From an uncultured Planctomycetia bacterium (lineage in GTDB: Bacteria > Planctomycetota > UBA1135 > GCA-002686595), in assembly GCA_937952135.1 (NCBI GenBank), contig CALFYL010000362.1, forward strand, positions 1-29,872: 29,872 nt of DNA, in the 5' to 3' direction. Under the pieces are notes generated by a model, which worked only from the letters and a program-made list of their open reading frames with translations, made no database searches and was not told where the DNA came from. Every line of letters starts with the position of its first letter. Positions within the stretch are counted from its first letter, which is position 1. The translations under genes and the position numbers were made by a program. Shown one piece after another: positions 25,634 through 29,872 of this stretch.

Positions 25634-26284
25634 CTAGCACTCGCACGCGCAAGGTTCCGGGAACATCATCGCCGGATCCGGGACGTTCGCGGGAGGACAA
25701 CCCGCTTTGATCGCGCGTTCCGCGGCGTCGAACATCGACTCCAAGGTGTCGTCGATCAGCACGCACAAACTCGCGTGCTCCGCGGCGCCGACGTCGCAAC
25801 ACGCCTCGCACGCTTGAGCGATCGTCGTCGCCTGTCCGGGAAGATGGGCCGTCGGCGCACAAGGATTCTGCGGTGTCGGCACGACGCGCGGATCGTTGTA
25901 CGTGCCGCCCTGGCTGGGCCCGCCGCCGCACGCTTCTGAATGCCAGAGTTCATGCAACAAGACGATGGCGAGCGCGCTCGGCGCGCCCTCGCACACGCCT
26001 TTGTTGACTCCGATCGTGTTGAAGTCGTGGTAGCCCCAGTTGGAGCCGAACTGTTCGGGCAGCACGCCGACTTCCAAGGAACCGCTCGAAATCGCCGTGC
26101 GCCGTCGCGCGCCGGCCTGGGGATCGATTTGCCCCGCCTTGTCGAGGGCGTCCACCAAACTCTCGCGGTCGATGGAGCCGACTTCCAGCGGGCGCTGCGT
26201 CATGGGATCGAGTGTCCTCTCGAACACCCGGTCTCCCCCGACGGGTGCAGAAGCGATGACGACGAGCAACATGGGTGCGAACAC
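25634..26284 (-). CDS. Cys-rich secreted protein with HExxH motif (putative metalloprotein)
   Basis: This 216-residue protein belongs to no family I can name. Residues 6-15 are hydrophobic and may be a short signal peptide, although no Lys or Arg precedes them. HELWHSEACGG at 111-121, preceded by the hydrophobic helix ALAIVLL, is the HExxH signature of zinc metallopeptidases. A third ligand could be Glu160 in ACEACCD. Eleven Cys residues (including 159, 162, 163, 212, 214 and 216) suggest disulfides in an extracellular protein. The GTG at 26284 is the most upstream start after an in-frame stop. The ATG at 26272 is an alternative giving 212 residues, and neither has a clear Shine-Dalgarno sequence. 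The secreted protein at 24688 follows on the same strand. Confidence 0.55.
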   Translation of the reverse strand: MFAPMLLVVIASAPVGGDRVFERTLDPMTQRPLEVGSIDRESLVDALDKAGQIDPQAGARRRTAISSGSLEVGVLPEQFGSNWGYHDFNTIGVNKGVCEGAPSALAIVLLHELWHSEACGGGPSQGGTYNDPRVVPTPQNPCAPTAHLPGQATTIAQACEACCDVGAAEHASLCVLIDDTLESMFDAAERAIKAGCPPANVPDPAMMFPEPCACEC

Positions 26285-26513
26285 GGACGATCGCTCTTCG
26301 ATTGTCCGATTACGGGATCATGAGAACGCGCGCTGTTCGAGCGGGAAGCTCCCAATCGCGGTTGCGAGCGCGCGGCCGACTCCAACGTGTCGACTTCACG
26401 CACACTCGCCGCAGTGACGGTAAGTGCGATCTTCCAGGCGGTCAATCCCCGGCGCGTGACCGGCGCCGAGCACACCATCCCGATCTCGAGACTCTACGCC
26501 CCAAGCACGGCTC

Positions 26514-28193
26514 TCAGAGCACGTCCGGGGCCTGATAGGCGCCGAAGCGCTTCTCGAGCACCGCGCAGATCTCGCCGAGCGTCGCGTAGCACTCGACGGC
26601 GGGCAGGATCGCTTCCAGCAAATTCCCCTGTCCCGTGGCCGCTCGGTCGACGGCTTCGAGCGCCGCCGCAACGCGCGTCGAATCGCGCGTAGCGCGCACG
26701 CGCGCGAGATCGGCCAGCACGGCGTCGCGTGCGCCCGGGTCGGGCTTGAAGATGCGCGCCGGCGGCTCCGCGGCGGTGAACTGATTCACTCCGACGATCG
26801 TGCGCCGGCTCGCTTCGACGTCGCGCTGCCACTGCATCGCCGAACGGTGGATCTCTCGCTGCATGAAGCCCTGTTCGATCGCCGCGACCGCGCCGCCGCG
26901 CGCGTCGATCTCCCCCATCAGCGCCTTGGCGCGCCCTTCGATCTCGTCGGTCAGCGCTTCGACGTACGGCGAGCCGCCGAGCGGGTCGATGACATCGGCC
27001 ACGCCCGACTCGTGCGCGAGAACCTGCTGCGTGCGCAAGGCGAGCCGCGCCGACTCCTCGCTGGGCAGCGACAAGGCTTCGTCGCGCGAGTTGGTGTGGA
27101 GCGACTGCGTGCCGCCGAGGATCGCCGCGAGCGCTTGCACGGTCACGCGCACGACGTTGTTGTCGGGCTGCTGGCTGGTGAGCATCGAGCCCGCGGTCTG
27201 CGTGTGGAAGCGCAGCATCCAGCTCTCGGGCTGCTTCGCGCCGAACTCCTCGCGCATGATGCGCGCCCACATGCGGCGCGCGGCGCGGAACTTCGCCGCC
27301 TCCTCGAACAAGTGGTTGTGCGCGTTGAAGAAGAACGACAGACGCGGCGCGAACTCGTCGAGCTCCAAGCCGGCCGCGAGCGCCGCGCGCACGTAGGCGC
27401 GCCCGTTCGCGAGCGTGAACGCGACCTCCTGCACCGCGGTCGAGCCGGCCTCGCGGATGTGGTAGCCCGAGATCGAGATCGTGTTCCAGCTCGGCGCATT
27501 CGATCGGCAGAAGCTCATCAAGTCGGTCACGAGCCGCATCGAAGGCGCCGCGGGAAAACGGTAGTTCCCACGCGCCGCGTACTCCTTCAGGATGTCGTTT
27601 TGAACCGTCCCGCGAATCTTGGCCGGCGCGACGCCCGCGCGCCGGCACAGCGCGACGTACATGCACAGGAGGATCGGCGCCGTGGCGTTGATCGTCATCG
27701 ACGTCGACACCTCGCCGAGCGGAAGGCCGTCGAACAACAGCTCCATGTCCGCCAGCGAATTGATCGGCACGCCGACCAGCCCGATCTCCGGCGCGGCGAG
27801 CTCGTGGTCCGAGTCGTAGCCGATCTGCGTCGGAAGGTCGAAGGCCGTCGACAAGCCCGTCTGGCCGCTCTGCAGCAAGAGCTTGAAGCGCTGGTTCGTG
27901 TCGCGCGCGCTGGAGAAGCCCGCGTACTGGCGCATGGTCCACAGCCGCCCGCGGTACATCGTCGGCCGGATGCCGCGCGTGTAGGGGTACTCGCCGGGCA
28001 TGCCGCCGTCGGCGGCCGCGCCGTAGAGCGGCTCGCATTCGAGCCCCGAGGGAGTCGCGAAGCTCTCGCGGCGTTCCTTCTGCTGGGCGCGCGCCGGCTT
28101 CCAGGTTTCATCGAGCCAGCGCTGGCGCGCAGCGGTCGTCGCGGACGGGGCGGCGCGATCGGGAACGCCGTTGGAGGGTTGAACTTGAGTCAC
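26514..28193 (-). CDS. Methylmalonyl-CoA mutase, large (substrate-binding) subunit without the B12 domain
   Basis: A 559-residue TIM-barrel subunit that interconverts methylmalonyl-CoA and succinyl-CoA with adenosylcobalamin. It contains TMRQYAGF (86-93), GQTGLSTAFDLPTQ (110-123), VSTSMTINATA (162-172), GTVQNDILKEY (195-205), ISGYHIREAG (241-250), FFFNAHN and GGTQSLHTNS. Tyr90, Arg208 and His245 match the Propionibacterium residues Tyr89, Arg207 and His244. This favours methylmalonyl-CoA over isobutyryl-CoA, where Phe and Gln replace the first two. The protein ends before any cobalamin-binding DxHxxG domain, so a separate small subunit must be encoded elsewhere. The start is GTG at 28193, with no Shine-Dalgarno sequence. 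Diverges from the cytochrome-like gene. Confidence 0.92.
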   Translation of the reverse strand: MTQVQPSNGVPDRAAPSATTAARQRWLDETWKPARAQQKERRESFATPSGLECEPLYGAAADGGMPGEYPYTRGIRPTMYRGRLWTMRQYAGFSSARDTNQRFKLLLQSGQTGLSTAFDLPTQIGYDSDHELAAPEIGLVGVPINSLADMELLFDGLPLGEVSTSMTINATAPILLCMYVALCRRAGVAPAKIRGTVQNDILKEYAARGNYRFPAAPSMRLVTDLMSFCRSNAPSWNTISISGYHIREAGSTAVQEVAFTLANGRAYVRAALAAGLELDEFAPRLSFFFNAHNHLFEEAAKFRAARRMWARIMREEFGAKQPESWMLRFHTQTAGSMLTSQQPDNNVVRVTVQALAAILGGTQSLHTNSRDEALSLPSEESARLALRTQQVLAHESGVADVIDPLGGSPYVEALTDEIEGRAKALMGEIDARGGAVAAIEQGFMQREIHRSAMQWQRDVEASRRTIVGVNQFTAAEPPARIFKPDPGARDAVLADLARVRATRDSTRVAAALEAVDRAATGQGNLLEAILPAVECYATLGEICAVLEKRFGAYQAPDVL

Positions 28194-28337
28194 GAGGGAA
28201 GGTTTACCTGAAATGTTGCGCGAGCACCCCGGCGGCGCAGGTCGAACTGCGCGAGTCTAGCGCTGAGTCCGGATCGAGACGGCGCGCTACCATGCGCGGA
28301 CGGTCCACAGTTCTTCCCTCCAAATTCGCCAAGGCCC

Positions 28338-28832
28338 ATGACGAAACTCCGCCTGCCCTTCTCCGCCCCCCTCTCGGTCCTTCTGGTCGCGAGCGCGGCC
28401 CTCGCCGCCGGCGCCTGGCGTTCGATGCCCGCCGCCCCGCTCGCGGCATCCACGCCGAGGCTCGAGTCCCAGGGCGACGAAGCGTCACCGATCGGCGAGC
28501 AGATGGAGACGATGAACGCGGCCATGCGCTTCTTCCTCAAGACCGGCGCGACCGCGGAGAACCGCGCGACGGCGCTGGAGTGGGTCGGCAAGTTCCAGGC
28601 GGCGATCGTGACGAGCAAGGGGCTGACCCCGCCGTCGGCGGCCAAGGTCGAGGCCGGTGCGCGGGCCGAGTTCGAAGCGGGCTACCGCCGGATGCTCGTG
28701 GACGTGCTCGCGGCGACCTGCCGCCTCGAGGCGGCGGTACTGGATTCCAAGTACGACGAGGCGAACCGCATCGCGCGCGAGGAGTTGACGAAGCTCAAGA
28801 AGGCCGGGCACGACAAGTACGAAGAGGAATGA
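28338..28832 (+). CDS. Cytochrome b562-like secreted protein
   Basis: A 164-residue protein with a signal peptide (MTKLRLPFSA then a hydrophobic run to about 25). The mature part resembles the four-helix cytochrome b562 fold: IGEQMETMNAAMRF (52-65) aligns with the start of E. coli cytochrome b562 and puts Met56 at the heme Met. Near the C-terminus, KKAGHDKY (154-161) puts His158 at the heme His. The spacing of about 100 residues fits. The middle helices (AEFEAGYRRMLVDVLAATCR, YDEANRIAREEL) match in pattern only. If heme is bound, it would be a periplasmic redox or heme-handling protein. Some family members bind no heme. A GCTACCAT -10-like element at 28286-28293 lies 44 nt before the ATG. Confidence 0.65.
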   Translation: MTKLRLPFSAPLSVLLVASAALAAGAWRSMPAAPLAASTPRLESQGDEASPIGEQMETMNAAMRFFLKTGATAENRATALEWVGKFQAAIVTSKGLTPPSAAKVEAGARAEFEAGYRRMLVDVLAATCRLEAAVLDSKYDEANRIAREELTKLKKAGHDKYEEE

Positions 28833-29154
28833 CCCGCGCGGCGGGTCGCTGCGCGGGCTAAGAGCGACGCTCGTCCCTGCGCGGCTCATTCCTGCGACCC
28901 GTCGAGCGCCTCGCGCTCAGTGAGCGGCCCCCAGCGCGCCGATCCAGTGGGCCGACGCCGTTCACGATGCAGCCCTCGGGGGCCGCTCCGATCAATGCAA
29001 GTTCGCTTGCAAAGCTTGGAGCAAGGACGTTGTCCGGCCCCCGACCGGTCCGTAGCATGCCGCCCACTCGAGTAAGTCCAGGAGCGCCCCACCGCCCCCG
29101 GAAATCCGCCTGATTCCCTGCCCCAGCGAGCGCCCAGCGCGGGCGCGACTTGTA
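28833..29154. other. Intergenic region before the desaturase
   Basis: These 322 nt hold no convincing gene. They are less GC-rich than the flanking coding regions. The only clear structure is the small dyad at 28996-29011, followed by related half-sites. An open frame on the minus strand crosses the region, but it is the antisense of the desaturase gene with Arg-rich, non-protein-like content. Confidence 0.6.
28996..29011. promoter_or_regulatory. Dyad TGCAAG-TTCG-CTTGCA upstream of the desaturase
   Basis: A perfect 6-bp inverted repeat with a TTCG spacer. The element gcaagg follows within 20 nt and a further aatgcaa copy overlaps the desaturase start (29154-29160). It could be an operator for a fatty-acid regulator of the TetR or GntR type, or a small stable RNA hairpin with a TTCG loop. 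Only the dyad itself is seen directly. Confidence 0.3.
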
Positions 29155-29872
29155 ATGCAAAAGCGCCGTGACCCGGACTGGATCAACATCTCGTTCCTGA
29201 GCATCGTCCACGTGCTCGCGGGAGCGGGAGTGTGGTGGAGCGTGACCCACTTTTCGTGGCCGACCCTCGCGCTGGCGCTGGTGTGGTTCGCCCTCTGCGG
29301 CCTCGGCATCACCGGCGGCTACCACCGGCTCTTCTCGCACCCGACCTACGAAGCGGCGGCGTGGCTGCGCTGGGTGTACTTGGTGTTCGGAGCGGCGTCG
29401 GTGCAGAACTCGGCGCTCAAGTGGTCGAGCGACCACCGCATCCACCACTCGAAGGTCGACCGCGACGAGGATCCCTACAACATCCGCCGCGGCTTCTGGT
29501 GGGCGCACATCGGCTGGGTGCTGTTCCGCGACCGGCGCCCGATCGAGCGCGTCAAGGACCTCGAAGCCGACCCGCTCGTGATGTGGCAGCACCGCAACTA
29601 CGTGCTGCTCGCCGTGGTCTTCGGCGTCGTGCTCCCCATGGGCATCGGCGCGCTCTGGGGCGACGCGATCGGCGCGCTGCTCATCGCCGGCTTCCTGCGC
29701 CTCGCGCTGCAGTACCACGCGACCTTCGCGGTGAACTCGCTCGCGCACTATCTCGGCTCGCAGCCTTACGACACGACCACCAGCGCGCGCGACAGCTTCG
29801 TGACGGCGCTCGTGACCCTCGGCGAGGGCTACCACAACTTCCACCACCGCTTCCAGAACGACTACCGCAACG
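29155..29872 (+). CDS. Fatty-acid (acyl-CoA) desaturase, delta-9 type, partial
   Basis: The visible 239 residues are the N-terminal part of a membrane-bound diiron desaturase that introduces a double bond into acyl chains. The three His boxes are complete: HRLFSH (57-62), DHRIHH (93-98) and EGYHNFHH (224-231). Hydrophobic pairs lie at about 13-55 and 148-195. GITGGYHRLFSHPTY and the DEDPYN after the second box are typical of delta-9 acyl-CoA desaturases. Family length is about 270-400, so the C-terminus is cut by the window end. The ATG at 29155 has no clear Shine-Dalgarno sequence. The frame upstream is open but not protein-like. The electron donor is unknown. It may help adjust membrane fluidity. 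Confidence 0.9.
   Translation, partial: MQKRRDPDWINISFLSIVHVLAGAGVWWSVTHFSWPTLALALVWFALCGLGITGGYHRLFSHPTYEAAAWLRWVYLVFGAASVQNSALKWSSDHRIHHSKVDRDEDPYNIRRGFWWAHIGWVLFRDRRPIERVKDLEADPLVMWQHRNYVLLAVVFGVVLPMGIGALWGDAIGALLIAGFLRLALQYHATFAVNSLAHYLGSQPYDTTTSARDSFVTALVTLGEGYHNFHHRFQNDYRN

Noticed and set aside
26200..26478. 92-residue minus-strand frame before the HExxH gene
   Set aside because: Starts plausibly (MVCSAPVTRRGLTAWKIAL) but becomes Ser/Arg-rich, overlaps the next gene and has no Shine-Dalgarno sequence; the 26285-26513 gap is treated as non-coding.
26847..28211. 454-residue plus-strand frame opposite the mutase
   Set aside because: Arg/Val/Leu/His-rich antisense translation; the minus-strand frame is unmistakably methylmalonyl-CoA mutase.
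28858..29847. 329-residue minus-strand frame
   Set aside because: Antisense of the desaturase, whose three His boxes define the true coding strand.

Overview
The window looks like a chromosomal segment of a high-GC (about 70% by eye) member of the Planctomycetota. The best lineage markers are secreted proteins. One ends in an Asp-Cys-Asn-Gly-Asn-type dockerin-like segment plus a Tyr-Cys-Thr C-terminal domain, a design typical of planctomycete surface proteins. Another ends in a 'SAGTQPGLPFAGAQLPLN'-like domain that I associate with the same lineages. I see no rRNA, tRNA, CRISPR array, transposase or phage gene. Most genes look like core metabolism and cell-surface functions. Many starts are GTG or TTG, and several genes overlap by 4 nt.

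Layout, left to right. (1) 1-1872, plus strand: the tail of a probable glycosyltransferase, a mannose-1-phosphate guanylyltransferase and a CBS-pair protein. (2) 1899-9825, minus strand: seven closely spaced genes. In transcription order these are an acyl-CoA-dehydrogenase-like flavoprotein, a PhnD-type binding protein without a signal peptide, a TusA-like/ferritin-like diiron fusion, a class V aminotransferase, dapE, dapD and a secreted DUF1028 protein. (3) 10068-12127, minus strand: biotin carboxylase and biotin carrier protein. (4) 12324-14317, minus strand: an SDR/DUF2867 protein and a second CBS-pair protein. (5) 14505-18471, plus strand: a large polytopic membrane protein with C-terminal repeats, and a secreted parallel beta-helix protein. 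(6) 18512-20143, minus strand: a GT39/ArnT-like glycosyltransferase. (7) 20344-24573, plus strand: an ACT-domain protein and an SbcD/SbcC-like nuclease-ATPase pair, closed by a strong hairpin. (8) 24688-28193, minus strand: two secreted proteins of unknown function, one with HExxH, and methylmalonyl-CoA mutase large chain. (9) 28338-29872, plus strand: a cytochrome b562-like secreted protein and a fatty-acid desaturase cut by the window end.

How the genes fit together: dapE and dapD give the succinylase branch of diaminopimelate/lysine synthesis. The biotin carboxylase/carrier pair and the mutase would fit a propionyl-CoA to succinyl-CoA route, although no carboxyltransferase or B12-binding subunit lies here. 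The guanylyltransferase, the GT39 protein, the partial glycosyltransferase and the secreted proteins belong to the cell surface.

The most unusual locus is the three-gene set at 6632-9825. It joins a flavoprotein that appears to lack the usual dehydrogenase Glu, a cytoplasmic binding-protein fold, and a diiron protein fused to a TusA-like domain that has lost its sulfur-carrying Cys. I do not know a described pathway with this composition and flag it as the main candidate for an undescribed system.
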